Source: Cohnella rhizosphaerae (GTDB lineage: Bacteria > Bacillota > Bacilli > Paenibacillales > Paenibacillaceae). Taken from it: a stretch of 64,000 nt of DNA. The stretch spans positions 434,001-498,000 of the forward strand of contig NZ_JAPDIA010000001.1 in assembly GCF_029525575.1 (NCBI RefSeq). The letters run 5' to 3'. A model generated the notes under the pieces. The model was not told the DNA's origin, searched no databases, and saw nothing but the letters and a program-made list of their open reading frames with translations. Numbering within the stretch: position 1 is the stretch's first letter; every line of letters starts with the position of its first letter. This document shows positions 32,248-41,271 of the stretch, piece by piece. The position numbers and the translations under genes are program-made.

Positions 32248-33130
32248 AGACGACCCACCTCCGTTGAAGCTGCTGCAGCGCCATGGTCGTCGCGAGGATG
32301 ATGAGCAGGAGCACCCAGGATTGCGCGGAGGCGAAGCCCATCTTGTTGAACTGGAAGGCGTTGCGGTACACCTGCTCGACGATCGTGCTCGTGGCGCCCG
32401 CCGGGCCGCCGTTGGTCATGATCAGCACCTGGTCGAACAGCTGGAACGAATTGATGAGCGAGATCGTCACGACAAAATACAACGTCGGGGACAGCATCGG
32501 AACCGTAATACGCCATAGCTTGCTCCAGGGAGACGCGCCGTCCAGCTCCGCCGCTTCGTAATAGTCCTCCGAGATGTCTTGCAGACCCGCCAAGAGGATG
32601 ATAGATACGAAGCCGATGTCCTTCCAGAGCGTCACCAGGATGATCGCGACCATCGCCCAGAAGTCGTCCTGCAGCCAGATCGGCCCCTGGATGCCGACTT
32701 GCGCGAGCAGATAGTTGACGAGTCCGCTCTGACCGTTCAGCAGCCAGCGCCAGACGATCGATACGGCGACCCAGGACGTGATGACGGGCACGAACACGGC
32801 CGCCCGGTACAGCTTAACGCCGCGGATCGGCCTGTTCAGCAGCACCGCGAGCAGCGTGCCGAGCACGACGATCGACGGCAGGTAGCCGAGGAGGAATACG
32901 AAGACGTTGCGAATCGCGGTGTAGGACTTTTCCTCTCTGAACACCTGCGCGTAGTTGTCCCAGCCGATGAAGTTCATCTTCGTCCAGTGCGTCAGCAGGT
33001 CCCAATCGGTGAAGCTGATGACGACCGAGGACGCCATCGGCAGCAGCTGGAACGCCAGCAGGCACAGCAAGGCGGGCGTTAAAAAAACGATAGCAGCCGT
33101 CCGGCGGCTCCACTTGCGCTGTCCGACCAT
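32237..33130 (-). CDS. Carbohydrate ABC transporter permease (MalF/UgpA type)
   Basis: A 297-residue partner permease. It has an N-terminal helix (AAIVFLTPALLCLLAFQLLP), FTDWDLLT, and the EAA loop YYEAAELDGASPWSKLWRIT. A late segment (FDQVLIMTNGGPAGATSTI) is typical of the family. It starts 85 bases after the binding-protein gene stops and overlaps the second permease. Together they import a maltose- or trehalose-like oligosaccharide; the exact sugar is not visible from sequence. Confidence 0.93.
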   Translation of the reverse strand: MVGQRKWSRRTAAIVFLTPALLCLLAFQLLPMASSVVISFTDWDLLTHWTKMNFIGWDNYAQVFREEKSYTAIRNVFVFLLGYLPSIVVLGTLLAVLLNRPIRGVKLYRAAVFVPVITSWVAVSIVWRWLLNGQSGLVNYLLAQVGIQGPIWLQDDFWAMVAIILVTLWKDIGFVSIILLAGLQDISEDYYEAAELDGASPWSKLWRITVPMLSPTLYFVVTISLINSFQLFDQVLIMTNGGPAGATSTIVEQVYRNAFQFNKMGFASAQSWVLLLIILATTMALQQLQRRWVVYDR

Positions 33131-33215
33131 GCCACCCTTTCCTTTCTGTCAGGCGGGGAGGGAAGACCGCCGCGCGGGGGGGCGGCCTTCTCGTCTCCTG
33201 TATATTGGTTGAAGC

Positions 33216-34569
33216 CTATTTGACGAGCGCTTCGACTCTTTTTTTGCGCCGCGTCGAGCGCTTCCTGCGCGGTGGAGCGGCCGAGCTTCGCCTTGTCGAG
33301 CTCTTCGCCGACGGCGGCCGTGAACTCGCCCCACTTTTCCGGCTTCGGTCCGACGGGCGGCAGCACGAGCGAATCCAGCGCATCGGTCACGACCTGCTTC
33401 GACTCGGGCGGCTTCTGCTTGTAATATGCGTCCAGCACCGCCGGATCGGTGACCGCCGGGATGCTCCAGCCCGCCTCGATCCGCTTGGACACCGCCTCCG
33501 GCGCGCTCGTGAAAAACTTCAGGAATCGCCATGCGGCGTCGGCGTTTTTCGTCGTCTTCGCTGCCACGAGACCGTCAGCGAAGAAGTGATGCGCCTTCTG
33601 CGTCTTGCCCGGCTCCAGCGCGATGTCCCAGTTGAACTTCGCTTCGCTGAACTTGGCGAAGTTCCAGATGCCGAAGCGCGCCATCGCCAGCTTGCCGTTC
33701 ACGAAGGCGTTCAGATCCGCGTCCGGCTGGTTAAACGTATCGTCGTTTAGCGGCGGCGACACTTTGTACTTGGACGCTTTGTCGAGCATCCACTGCAGCG
33801 CCTCCACGTTGGCCGGGCTGTTCAGCGTCGGCTTGCCGTCCGCGCTCCAGACGCCGCCGCCGTTCTGGGCGATCGTCTTGTAAAACTCGTAGAATTGGAT
33901 CGGCGCGTACGTGCCCCAGATGCCCTTCTTGGCGTCGGTCAGCTTCTGTGCGGCTTCCAGCTCTTCCTTCCAGGTCCACGAAGCGTCCGGATAGGCTAGG
34001 CCTTTGGCGTCGAACAGGTCCTTGTTGTAAAAGAGCACGACGTCGGAGAAGCTCTCCGTCACGCCCATCTGCTTGCCGTTGTAGTTAAACGCGTCATAGG
34101 CAAGCTTCTTGTAGACGTCCGGCTTGAACGAGCTGTCCGCCGCGATGGATGGCGTGAGATCGAGCAGTTGGTCCTTGGAAGCGTAGGTCAAGAAGTTCTC
34201 GTAGCCGACCTCGAACAGATCCGGCGCGCTGCCGCTGGCCAGCAGCGTATTCAGCTTGGTCGTGTAATCCGCGTACGGAACGACCTCGTACTCTACCTTG
34301 ACGTCGGCGTTCGCCGCCTGAAAGGCGTCGATCATCGCCTTGAGCGTCTGCTCCTGCCCGGAGGCGGTGTACGTCATCAGCTTGAGCGTGACCGGATTCT
34401 TGGCCGAAGGCGCCGGGGAGTCGGACGGCGCGGCCGTGGCCGAAGCCGACGACGAAGCTTGCGGCGAAGCCGCGGAAGGACTTGCCGTATTATTGTCTTT
34501 GTTTGCGCCGCAGGCGCCGAGCACGATCGTCGTGCCGAGCAGCAGCAGAGCCCCGCTTGTGATCCGCAA
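33216..34569 (-). CDS. ABC transporter sugar-binding lipoprotein (one frameshift at the C-terminus)
   Basis: The lipobox is VLGAC at about residues 16-20, followed by an Ala/Ser/Pro linker and a family 1 extracellular solute-binding domain (LKLMTYTASGQEQTLKAMID, SGSAPDLFEVGYE, NKDLFDAKGLAYPD, FVNGKLAMARFG). The frame breaks at T7 (33239-33245). Six T gives the usual short end (AQKRVEALVK) at 33216 and 450 residues. Read unbroken, the frame runs 40 residues too far into the permease gene. Translation seems to start at TTG (34569), with GGAGAGGG a few bases upstream. It is the first gene of the importer operon, and operator-like sites lie just upstream. Confidence 0.88.
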
Positions 34570-34593
34570 TGATACCCTCTCCTTTTCAATATG

Positions 34594-34605
34594 GACGCTT
34601 AAAAC
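34594..34605. promoter_or_regulatory. Operator-like half site upstream of the sugar-binding protein gene
   Basis: GACGCTTAAAAC shares ACGCTTAAA with the sites upstream of the LacI gene (see 35846 and 35934). It lies 25 bases from the TTG start, where a repressor would block transcription. Assigned by similarity only. Confidence 0.35.
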
Positions 34606-34676
34606 TTACGACTACGACCCATCGATCGTGCAGATCCAGCTGTCGGCAGAAGCGCCGACGCGACCACCTCCAGGCA

Positions 34677-34687
34677 TCGTTTAACGA
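34677..34687. promoter_or_regulatory. Palindromic operator candidate
   Basis: TCGTTTAACGA is a perfect dyad (TCGTT-T-AACGA) in the 194-base gap between the LacI gene and the importer operon. It contains the GTTTAAC core seen at the other two candidate operators. Confidence 0.4.
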
Positions 34688-34763
34688 ATTGTAACCGCAT
34701 TCATTTTCTCTGAGAGAACGCGAACGACCTTGCTCTCGTTCTCCGGCCCGGACGATCCGTCGG

Positions 34764-35807
34764 TCAGCTCGGCGCAAGCCGCTGCACCGTCTGCCGAATC
34801 GCGAGCTCCAGCCGCGCGACGCTCGGATCGTCCGCAAGCGACGCCTCGCCTTCTTCGATCGCTTTGAGCAGCCGATCCGCCGCCATCGCGCCCCGGGCGA
34901 CGATGTTCTGCCGGACCGTGGTGAGCGGCGGATTGCACATCCGGGCGACGGGGATGTCGTCGAACCCGACGACCGAGACGTCCTCCGGCACCCGCTTGCC
35001 CGCGTCGGACAATCCGCGCAGCACGCCCATCGCGACCAGGTCGCTCGTCGCGAACACCGCCGTAATCTCGGGATGTCCGGCCGCGATCGCGGCAGCAGCC
35101 TCCTGCCCGTACTCGTAGCTGACCGAGTGCTCGAAGACGTGGTCCGGGTTGTAGAACAGACCGGCCTCCTTCAGCGCGCGCTTGTAGCCGAGGAACCGCT
35201 TTTCCACGACGCCGTCCTTGCGGATCAGTCCCGTCACCAGCGCGATGTTCGTATGCCCGTTGTCGATCAGCAGTTTGGTCGCCATGTAGCCCCCGGCTTC
35301 GTCGTCGATCGATACGGTCTGGAAGTAGCTGTCGTTCACGTAGCTGTCGATCAGCACGATCGGCACCTTGACCCGCTTCAAGTCGTCGTAGAAGCTCTCC
35401 TGGTAGATGCCCATGATGATCGCGCCGTCCAGATTGCGCTGCATGGACGTATCGAGATAGCCTTCGCCTTTGTCCACCCCCGAGAGGATCATGTGATAGC
35501 CGGACTGTCGAAGCCTGGCTTCGATGCCGCACACGAGCTCCGAGTAAAACGGATTTTGCAGCAGCAGCTGCTTCTGATCCTCCGTCTGGGGAATAACGAC
35601 GCCGATCAGCTTCGATCGGGTACCCGCCAGGCTTCGCGCCGAGAAATCGGGAATGTAGTTCAGCTCTTCGACCGCCCGGCGCACCTTCGACGCGGTCTCC
35701 TGCGACACCTTGCCTTCCCGGCCGTTCAATACGTAGGACACGGCCGCCGTGGATACGCCTGCGCGCTCCGACACGTCACGAATCGTAATGCGTTTCAATG
35801 GGGTCAC
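34764..35807 (-). CDS. LacI family transcriptional regulator of the sugar import/GH31 locus
   Basis: A 347-residue LacI/GalR repressor. The N-terminal helix-turn-helix (TIRDVSERAGVSTAAVSYVL) and hinge are followed by a periplasmic-binding-protein-like sugar sensor (LIGVVIPQTED, SVVGFDDIPVARMCNPPLTTV). It lies immediately upstream of the importer-thuBA operon in the same direction and is its probable regulator. Its own upstream region carries two copies of GTTAAACGCTT, suggesting autoregulation. It is complete and unbroken. Confidence 0.93.
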   Translation of the reverse strand: MTPLKRITIRDVSERAGVSTAAVSYVLNGREGKVSQETASKVRRAVEELNYIPDFSARSLAGTRSKLIGVVIPQTEDQKQLLLQNPFYSELVCGIEARLRQSGYHMILSGVDKGEGYLDTSMQRNLDGAIIMGIYQESFYDDLKRVKVPIVLIDSYVNDSYFQTVSIDDEAGGYMATKLLIDNGHTNIALVTGLIRKDGVVEKRFLGYKRALKEAGLFYNPDHVFEHSVSYEYGQEAAAAIAAGHPEITAVFATSDLVAMGVLRGLSDAGKRVPEDVSVVGFDDIPVARMCNPPLTTVRQNIVARGAMAADRLLKAIEEGEASLADDPSVARLELAIRQTVQRLAPS

Positions 35808-35845
35808 CTTCTGCGGGCTGTTGCCAATCCGTTTATTTATGTTAC

Positions 35846-35860
35846 TTTAAGCGTTTAACC
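35846..35860. promoter_or_regulatory. LacI-type operator candidate 1
   Basis: TTTAAGCGTTTAACC. It is a near-palindrome with the central CG typical of LacI-family operators, 39 bases upstream of the regulator's start. Its reverse complement shares GTTAAACGCTT with candidate 2. Confidence 0.5.
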
Positions 35861-35933
35861 TTACAATGCGATTATAAAAAAGGTTTGGAGGCGATTTCAA
35901 GCGTTATTTTTACTGATTTATCGGTTATTTTTA

Positions 35934-35949
35934 GTTAAACGCTTTAACC
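35934..35949. promoter_or_regulatory. LacI-type operator candidate 2
   Basis: GTTAAACGCTTTAACC, the inverted partner of candidate 1 about 88 bases away. A weaker related site (TTCAAGCGTTATT) lies between them near 35897. The two could allow DNA looping by a tetramer or dimer pair. Confidence 0.5.
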
Positions 35950-36053
35950 TTTTCGTCATATCGGCCTAAAAGAAGGACAAGAATACCTTCACCTCGAAAA
36001 AGCGCTGGATGGAAACTCCCTGCGAGACGATGCATCCCTGCCACGCAAAGCGC

Positions 36054-36595
36054 TCCTGGACAGGACCTCCTCAAGCGCCACACTCCCCATTTATGCCGGA
36101 GAGGTCCTGGATAGGACCTCTAAGCGTGCCCACATCGCCAACCAAGCCCATGTGGTCCTGGACAGGACCTCCTCAAGCGCCACACTCCCCACTTATGCCG
36201 GAGAGGTCCTGGATAGGACCTCTAAGCGAGTGCGCATCGCCAACCAAGCCCATGTGGTCCTGGATAGGACTTCCTCAAGCGCCACACTCCCCCCTTATGC
36301 CGGGGTGTTCCTGAATAGGACCTCTAAGCGAGTGCGCATCGCCAACCAAGCCCATGTGGTCCTGGTTAGGACTTCCTCAAGCGCCACACTCCCCACTTAT
36401 GCCGGAGAGGTCCTGGATAGGACCTCTAAGCGTGCCCACATCGCCAACCAAGCCCATGTGGTCCTGGTTAGACTTCCTCAAGCGCCATCCCCCCCCCCCC
36501 CCCCCCCCTTATGCCGGGGTGTTCCTGAATAGGACCTCTAAGCGAGTGCGCATCGCCAACCAAGCCCATGTGGTCCTGGATAGGACCTCCCCGCC
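36054..36595. repeat. Tandem array of eleven palindromes spaced 51 bp apart
   Basis: A palindrome of the form GAGGTCCT-N4-AGGACCTC (some copies imperfect) recurs at 36054, 36105, 36156, 36207, 36258, 36309, 36360, 36411, 36462, 36523 and 36574. Nine of the ten steps are exactly 51 bp; the tenth is 61 because of a 20-base C run at 36489-36508. Two different spacers of about 30 bases alternate, so the true period is about 102 bp. One spacer contains AAGCGCCACACTCCCC, the other AAGCG...CCAACCAAGCCCATG. Both begin with AAGCG, suggesting a common ancestor. All plus frames stay open because 51 is divisible by three, but no coding signal is seen. The surrounding DNA (35950-36053 and 36596-36793) shows no gene. 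Confidence 0.85.
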
Positions 36596-36793
36596 ACCGT
36601 TCTGCCATCCAGCGAAACGTTTCTAAATACAACGCTCAGCATGCTGTCACGCTCCTACCTCGCCAAAGTAACTTGTGTTACTGGAGAAAATGCGGCACTT
36701 TTGCGCGATAGGCGAAACGGCGAGCGGGGACGGAAGTCGCTTGTGTATTTTAATGCGCCAGATCGTCTTGTTGAGTGGACCGCGGGTAAAATA

Positions 36794-36836
36794 AAAACGG
36801 GATGAAGCTGATCTTACTCCCGCTTCATCCCGTTTT
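36794..36836 (-). terminator. Rho-independent terminator of the esterase gene
   Basis: A 15-bp stem (AAAACGGGATGAAGC / GCTTCATCCCGTTTT) with a 13-base loop. On the minus strand it ends in a U-rich tail, just after the esterase stop. Confidence 0.85.
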
Positions 36837-36848
36837 ACGTTAACCTCT

Positions 36849-37643
36849 TTAAACCTTGCCGCCCCGAAGCGGCAGCCATGCGAGCACGCGCTGGATGTGC
36901 GCGTCCCAGTAGCCCCAACTGTGATCGCCGGGGCCTTCCTCATAGTCGAGGGCGATGCCGAGCGACCGGACATGGTCGCGGAATCGGATGTTTTGGTCAT
37001 AGAGGAAGTCCTCCGTGCCGCAGCACTGATACAGCCTGGGCAGCGAGACGCCCCCGGCGGCGGCCCGTTCCGCGAGCGCGAACAGGTCGTCGTCGGAGCC
37101 GGCGGCCTCTTCCTTGCTGCCGAAGATCCATTTGTATTCCTTGTCGGCGAGCGGGCTCCCTTCATGATCGAAGGCCAGGATGTCCATGGCGCCCGACAGG
37201 CTCGCGACGGCCGCGAACTTCTCCGGCGCGCGGAGTCCGAGCTTCATCGCCCCGTAGCCGCCCATCGAGAGGCCCGCGGCGAAGCTGTCCTCGCGTTTCC
37301 CGGAGATCGGGAACAGGGATTGCGCGACATGCGGCAGCTCCTCGCTGACGAACGTCCAGTAATCGTGCCCGCTTTTCATGTTCGTATAGAAGCTTCTGTG
37401 AACCGCGGGCATGACGACGGCGATGCCGTATTCGGCCGCATAACGCTCGACGGACGTGCGCCGCAGCCAGATCGAATGGTCGTCGGACAGGCCGTGCAGC
37501 AGGTACAGCACCGGGAACTTGTCCCCTGTCTGCGCGCCGCCCGCTTCAACGCCGATGCCGTAGCTCCGTTCAGGAATGACGACGTTCATGCTCATGGACA
37601 AACCGAGCGTTTGCGCGAAAAAACCGCATTGAATGAGTGCCAT
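36849..37643 (-). CDS. Alpha/beta hydrolase, esterase D/tributyrin esterase family
   Basis: A 264-residue serine esterase. PVLYLLHGLSDDHSIWLRR gives the oxyanion-hole region. The nucleophile serine is in GLSMGGYGAMKLG, and GTEDFLYDQN and GDHSWGYWD supply the Asp and His of the triad. It resembles EstA/tributyrin esterase and acetyl-xylan-type family 1 esterases. No signal peptide is evident, so it is probably cytosolic and could deacylate sugars. The ATG at 37643 (MALIQ) has AGGAGG upstream and is preferred over 37670. A Gfo/Idh gene lies 87 bases upstream on the same strand. Confidence 0.88.
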   Translation of the reverse strand: MALIQCGFFAQTLGLSMSMNVVIPERSYGIGVEAGGAQTGDKFPVLYLLHGLSDDHSIWLRRTSVERYAAEYGIAVVMPAVHRSFYTNMKSGHDYWTFVSEELPHVAQSLFPISGKREDSFAAGLSMGGYGAMKLGLRAPEKFAAVASLSGAMDILAFDHEGSPLADKEYKWIFGSKEEAAGSDDDLFALAERAAAGGVSLPRLYQCCGTEDFLYDQNIRFRDHVRSLGIALDYEEGPGDHSWGYWDAHIQRVLAWLPLRGGKV

Positions 37644-37729
37644 CGAATCTCTCGCCTCCTGCGATATCAACCTCTACCCTCTACAATAGTAGAAGATCGC
37701 CGTCCGCGCCGCAAGGAGAGGCATCCCGC

Positions 37730-38761
37730 TTAGTAGTAGCCTCTCAGATTGACCTTCGCGCCAGAACGCGCGCTGTCGATGGCGCCGAGCACCATGGCCA
37801 TGCTCTTGACGTTGTCCCGGCAATCCGTCTCCGCACGCCGTCCCTCCGCGAGGGAGGCAAACATCTCATCGAGACAGCCGTGGTGTCCGGACCGTCCTTC
37901 CCACTCGAACGCAGCTTCGACCCGCTCATAGCCGCGGATGAACTTGCCCTCCTGATCTCCGCCGGCGACAACCTCCGCATAGGGAGCGCCTGCGCCATCC
38001 CAGATCGCCGTGCCGCGCTCGCCCGTGACCCGCCATTGGGATTCCCACGATGTCTGGGCGCCTTCGGCGCACCAGGAGCCCCGGTAGCAGAATACCGAGC
38101 CGTCCGACATCTCGAACACGCAGATCGCCGACGCGTTGCCCGCGTACCAGGAGCCCGGCGGATTGAACTCGTGGCAATAGACCGAGACCGGATCCGCGCC
38201 GGTGATGAGCCGGGCCTGGTCGAACGTATGGATCGCCATATCTAAAATAAGCGGGCTGTCCATCGCGTCGCGGAAGCCGCCGAAGTGCGCGCCGATAAAG
38301 AAATCCGCGCCGACGTATCCCGCTTTGCCGATCGCGCCGCCCTGGACGAGCCCGCGAAGCGCGCGGATATTCGCGTCGTAGCGACGATTCTGCATGACCG
38401 CGTAAGAACCGCCCGTCCGATCCGCGATGCCGATCAGCTCGCGCGCGGCTTCCATCGTCTCGGCCATCGGTTTTTCGCCGAAGACGTTCGCGCCGGCGTT
38501 CAGCGCCGTGCTGCACACCGAGAAGTGGCTGGCCGGGATCGTCACGTCGAACACAAGGTTCGCGCCCGTCTCCGCCAACGCCTGCGCCAGATCCGTATAG
38601 ATGCCGCAGGTCAATTCGTATTTGTCCGCCATTGCCTGCGCGAATTCCGCCTTGATGTCCACGAGCCCGACGATCTCCGCGTCGTCGCGCGCCAGCGCGT
38701 ATTCCACCCAAGTTCTTGCCATGCCGCCGCAGCCCGCGACGACGATTCGATATGCGCTCAT
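37730..38761 (-). CDS. Gfo/Idh/MocA family oxidoreductase
   Basis: A 343-residue sugar dehydrogenase-type protein. It has the Rossmann motif YRIVVAGCGGMARTWV, the lysine motif GEKPMAETMEAAREL and LDMAIHTFDQARLITGADP with the active-site His/Asp region. It lies between an esterase and a sugar isomerase/epimerase on the same strand, forming a small sugar-modification operon (isomerase, oxidoreductase, esterase). The substrate is unknown. It differs clearly from the other two Gfo/Idh proteins in the window (30302 and 61088). Confidence 0.9.
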   Translation of the reverse strand: MSAYRIVVAGCGGMARTWVEYALARDDAEIVGLVDIKAEFAQAMADKYELTCGIYTDLAQALAETGANLVFDVTIPASHFSVCSTALNAGANVFGEKPMAETMEAARELIGIADRTGGSYAVMQNRRYDANIRALRGLVQGGAIGKAGYVGADFFIGAHFGGFRDAMDSPLILDMAIHTFDQARLITGADPVSVYCHEFNPPGSWYAGNASAICVFEMSDGSVFCYRGSWCAEGAQTSWESQWRVTGERGTAIWDGAGAPYAEVVAGGDQEGKFIRGYERVEAAFEWEGRSGHHGCLDEMFASLAEGRRAETDCRDNVKSMAMVLGAIDSARSGAKVNLRGYY

Positions 38762-38778
38762 CCTCGTTCAACGCTCCC

Positions 38779-39700
38779 TTATACCGGATTCGGCACGAAG
38801 TCGCCGCCGCGGCTCCGTTTCAAATAATTTAACGCATGCACCTGCCCCGTCATCTCCAACGCGTCCTTGTACACCGGATCGTGCCAGCCTTCGATGTCGA
38901 TCGTCCCCCCGGTAGCCGGACTGGCGCAGGATCGTGATGACGTCCGACCAGTTCGTATCGCCGAAGCCCGGCGTGCGGTGCCAGACGAACGGCTTCGGAC
39001 CGTGAATCCCGTGCTCGCGCACGACGTCCCAGGCGACCGTCGCGTCTTTGCCATGGACGTGGAAAACGCGGTCCGCCCACTTCCGCAGCTGCGGGATCGG
39101 ATCGATCAGGCTGACCATCTGATGCGTCGGCTCCCATTCGAGTCCGATGTTGTCTAGCGGAATGCTGTCGAACATCATCTCCCAGGCGGTTGGATTGTGC
39201 GCAATGTTCCAGTCGCCTGTCCGCCAGTCGCCGCCCATGTCGCAGTTCTCGAACGCGAGGCGCACGCCGCGGTCCGCGGCGCGGCGCGCCAGCTCGCCGA
39301 ACACCTCGGCGAATCTCGGGATCGACGCGTCGATCGGCTCGCCCACGAGCCTGCCCGTGAAGCCCGACACGATGTCCGCGCCGAACAAATGCGCATGGTC
39401 GATGAGCCGCTCCCAGCTCGCCAGCGTGTCGGCGTTGTCGCCGTGCCCGGTCAGCGGATTCCCGAATACGCTTACAGCCGAGATGACGATGTCCCGTTCT
39501 CCGATCGCTTCGCGCACCCGCTTGGCCGTCTCCGCTAGATCGGCGTCCCCGGTCGTCTGCCAATACGTCAAGTTAAACGATTCAAAGCCGTGAGGCGCGA
39601 TCTGCGGGATGATCCTCGCCGCATCGCCGCCGCCAACCAAGGTGCCGATGCGGATGCCCGTATGCTTGCCGATCGCCGCGTCGTCCTGTCGTCCGCTCAT
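38779..39700 (-). CDS. Sugar phosphate isomerase/epimerase (AP endonuclease 2 fold), one frameshift
   Basis: A TIM-barrel isomerase. Sections read GFESFNLTYWQ, GFTGRLVGEPID, GVRLAFENCDMGGDW, IGLEWEPTHQM and FHVHGKDATVAWDVV, giving the metal-binding Glu, Asp, His and Glu. A C6 run at 38905-38910 breaks the frame; five C gives GYRGTIDIEGWHDPVYKD and a 306-residue product ending at 38779. The ATG at 39700 has GGAG eight bases upstream; an in-frame GTG at 39709 is less likely. It starts the isomerase-oxidoreductase-esterase operon and is divergent from an AraC regulator. Confidence 0.87.
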
Positions 39701-39833
39701 TGAATCCACTCCGATCCTAAGCTATATTGAATGAACTAGGTCGATTATAGCCTTATGCTTGCGCTCGTTCTCTATACAATCTTGCGATTATATAGCCCGA
39801 TCTTGGGCATCTCGGAGGGAGGCGCGGCGCTTC

Positions 39834-40724
39834 ATGCATCCGCCGGAATTAAGAGAGGATACGTACCTGAGCGACGGCGCCTATCCCGTCAACCTGTTCC
39901 GCAACATCTGCCCGCCTGGCGCCCTCGGCAGAAGCGCGCTTTATCTGCATTGGCACGACCACTTCGAGTGGATCTATACGGTGTCCGGACGCGCGATCTT
40001 CCATATCGACAGCCAGCCGTACGAGACGACGCCCGGCGATCTGCTGCTGGTGCCGTCGGGCGGCCTCCACGTCGGTTACGCGCTCACGGAAGAACCGTTC
40101 GAATACTGGTCGCTCGTCTTCAACCGCTCGCTACTTCAGGGACTTCCGGTCGATCCGCTGCATGACCGCTATTTGTCCGCGTACGCGGAAGGGAGCCAGC
40201 GGCTGCCGGTCAAGTTTGCGGCGGACGAAGCCGATTACGAACCGATACGCCGCGGCTTTCTGGAGATCGGAGAGGAGTTCGCGGGAAAAAGACGCGCCTA
40301 CGAGCTGGTCGTCAAGGCGAAGCTGTATCAGCTGTTCGCGCTGACGGCGCGCCTGTGCATGCCCGAACGCGACGGCGAGCAGGCGGACCGGACCGGCCGG
40401 CGGATGGACCGCTTCAAGTCGCTTATTTTGCATATCGAGGCGCATTATGCGGACAAGCTCACGATCGAGGATGCCGCGCGGCTCGTCAGTCTCAATCCGT
40501 ATCATTTTTGCAAAGTGTTCAAAAACGCGACCGGCCGCACCTTCGTGGAGTTCGTGAACCAGCACCGGATGAACGTGGCCGACCGGCTGCTGCGGGAAGG
40601 CGAGCTCACGGTGACCGAGATTGCCGAGCGGGTCGGCGTCGACAATCCGAACTATTTTACGAAGCTGTTCAAGCAGATCAAAGGCCTGACGCCCTCGGAG
40701 GCCAAAAAAAGAGGCGGCGGGTAG
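39834..40724 (+). CDS. AraC family transcriptional regulator
   Basis: A 296-residue regulator. The N-terminal cupin sugar-sensing domain shows WHDHFEWIYTVSGRAIFHID and TTPGDLLLVPSGGLHVGY. The C-terminal pair of helix-turn-helix motifs shows LTIEDAARLVSLNPYHFCKVFKNATG and ITEIAERV-like VTEIAERVGVDNPNYF. It is divergent from the isomerase gene at 39700 and so probably controls that operon. The start MHPPEL (39834) begins the family's N-terminus, with GGAGGGAGG upstream. A longer frame from 39759 exists. Confidence 0.9.
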   Translation: MHPPELREDTYLSDGAYPVNLFRNICPPGALGRSALYLHWHDHFEWIYTVSGRAIFHIDSQPYETTPGDLLLVPSGGLHVGYALTEEPFEYWSLVFNRSLLQGLPVDPLHDRYLSAYAEGSQRLPVKFAADEADYEPIRRGFLEIGEEFAGKRRAYELVVKAKLYQLFALTARLCMPERDGEQADRTGRRMDRFKSLILHIEAHYADKLTIEDAARLVSLNPYHFCKVFKNATGRTFVEFVNQHRMNVADRLLREGELTVTEIAERVGVDNPNYFTKLFKQIKGLTPSEAKKRGGG

Positions 40725-40734
40725 GCGGCCGCGC

Positions 40735-41271
40735 CTAGCTTCCCCCGTCCAGCAGACGCTTCAACGCCTCGATCCCCTGCTCCGCGCGCCGGTTCAAGGC
40801 CCGCTTGTCCTTCAGCCCGTGCGCCGCAAGGTCGTGCCCCGCGTCCAGGACGAGCGGCTTTTCGACGATGTCGTCCAATACGATTTTGACCGTTCGCAGC
40901 GATTCGTGCAACGTCGCAACGGGCAGGTTGCCCTGCAGCGCCTGAAGCATCGCGACGATCCGCTCGGCGTACATGAGCTTCACGAGACTGTCGGCGCTCA
41001 TCAGATGCCTGGCCGCGAACTTGATCGCGCGATCTAATGGCCGGATGTCCTTGCGTTCCTTCGCGACCTCCTCCAGACGGGCGACGGCCTCCCATTCCCG
41101 GATCGAAAGTTCGCCCGCCAAACCTTCGATCAGCGCCTCGAGCCATTGCGCCTCCTCTTCGGGGGACGCGCTCAAGGCTTTGTACGCCTCGTATCGGCCC
41201 TCCCGGTACATCCGGATCATGCTGCCTCCGTACGTCATGAACATCCGCTTCGCATCCCGCTCTTCTTCCAT
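40735..41271 (-). CDS. Hypothetical all-helical protein
   Basis: A 178-residue, highly charged, apparently all-alpha soluble protein beginning MEEERDAKRMFMTYGGSMI. It has no signal peptide, membrane helix or known catalytic motif. I do not recognise the family. The frame extends to 41370, but the ATG at 41271 follows AAAGGCGG and gives a charged N-terminus of normal composition. It is convergent with the AraC gene (11 bases apart) and divergent from the response regulator. Confidence 0.6.
   Translation of the reverse strand: MEEERDAKRMFMTYGGSMIRMYREGRYEAYKALSASPEEEAQWLEALIEGLAGELSIREWEAVARLEEVAKERKDIRPLDRAIKFAARHLMSADSLVKLMYAERIVAMLQALQGNLPVATLHESLRTVKIVLDDIVEKPLVLDAGHDLAAHGLKDKRALNRRAEQGIEALKRLLDGGS

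Noticed and set aside
36054-36595. CRISPR array
   Set aside because: Repeats are palindromic and evenly spaced but the spacers are two alternating sequences, not unique; no cas genes are present.
36009-36626. Repetitive proteins encoded by the palindrome array
   Set aside because: Frames are open only because the repeat is 51 bp (17 codons); no ribosome binding site, and several frames are equally open.
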